In this document: positions 5,722 through 5,884 of the stretch, piece by piece
Layout: each line of letters opens with the position of its first letter
Position numbering within the stretch: position 1 is the stretch's first letter
Source: Nitrospirota bacterium
Lineage (GTDB): Bacteria; Nitrospirota; Thermodesulfovibrionia; Thermodesulfovibrionales; JdFR-85
NCBI GenBank assembly: GCA_013152195.1
Contig: JAADGU010000146.1
Location: 1 to 5,884, forward strand
Length of the DNA: 5,884 bases
Direction: 5' to 3'
Notes under the pieces: generated by a model
What the model saw: the letters and a program-made list of their open reading frames with translations, nothing else
What the model was told of the DNA's origin: nothing
The model's database searches: none
Program-made: the position numbers and the translations under genes

Positions 5722-5884
5722 ATGCAAGAGATAATTAAAAGTCTTGTTCAGAAAAACAATACAAAGATTGTCATGATCGTTCTTGACGGGCTTGGGGGCC
5801 TTCCTTTTGATGGCCGTACCGAGCTTGAGACTGCAAGGATTCCCAATCTTGATGCCCTTGCAAAGACCTCTGCAACAGGGTTGC
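5722..5884 (+). CDS. apgM: cofactor-independent phosphoglycerate mutase, archaeal type, partial (cut by right edge)
   Basis: The first 54 codons are present, and the rest lies beyond the right edge. The enzyme interconverts 3- and 2-phosphoglycerate in glycolysis and gluconeogenesis without 2,3-bisphosphoglycerate, and belongs to the alkaline phosphatase superfamily. The N-terminus KIVMIVLDGLGGLPFDGRTELETA, followed by RIPNLDALAKTSATGL, matches the ApgM subfamily. D22 in VLDGLGG is the expected first metal ligand, while the catalytic nucleophile and remaining ligands lie outside the window. This is not the longer bacterial GpmI type, whose start differs (VLLILDGWG). Related phosphopentomutase-like or phosphonopyruvate-hydrolase-like superfamily members are a lesser possibility. 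GGAGGGA at 5707-5713, 8 bases before ATG, supports the start. It lies 31 bases after the membrane-protein gene, so cotranscription is likely. Confidence 0.88.
   Translation, partial: MQEIIKSLVQKNNTKIVMIVLDGLGGLPFDGRTELETARIPNLDALAKTSATGL

Overview
This window looks like a piece of bacterial chromosome, moderately AT-rich and gene-dense. It has ordinary sigma70-type promoters, Shine-Dalgarno sites, and an initiator tRNA with an encoded CCA. The content (HflK, long-form RtcB with archease, KsgA, an archaeal-type cofactor-independent phosphoglycerate mutase, a free-standing LigD-type phosphoesterase) would fit an environmental, possibly anaerobic lineage such as Nitrospirota or Desulfobacterota. 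That placement is only an impression, because no phylogenetic marker was compared.

Left third (1-1312, minus strand). The 5' part of hflK runs off the left edge. Upstream lies a 382-base non-coding stretch with a strong promoter (TTGACA, 17 nt, TACAAT) whose -10 box sits in a dyad, an approximately 160-nt leader, and a terminator-like hairpin belonging to the next unit. That unit is a solitary initiator tRNA-fMet with its own promoter just past the end of rtcB.

Middle (1313-3991). An RNA-repair cassette on the minus strand reads archease, then rtcB. RtcB joins RNA 2',3'-cyclic phosphate or 3'-phosphate ends to 5'-OH ends, and archease is its activator. A near-consensus promoter (TTGACA, 17 nt, TAATAT) with an operator-like dyad lies before archease. 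The 232-base spacer between the two genes carries a 132-base nested inverted-repeat element that would fold as a three-way junction, either a MITE-like insertion or a structured RNA. Transcribed away from archease on the plus strand is a stand-alone 3'-phosphoesterase domain of the LigD type with all its catalytic residues, so two different 3'-end-processing chemistries lie back to back.

Right third (3992-5884). ksgA (16S rRNA dimethyladenosine methyltransferase, minus strand) converges on the phosphoesterase gene with a 12-base gap. It seems to start at a rare CTG codon behind a strong Shine-Dalgarno site. Divergent from it, a plus-strand unit begins at a good promoter. It encodes a 237-residue polytopic membrane protein and then, 31 bases on, a cofactor-independent phosphoglycerate mutase cut by the right edge.

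The best candidates for something new are the structured element between archease and rtcB, the pairing of a free-standing phosphoesterase with the RtcB cassette, and the CTG start of ksgA.
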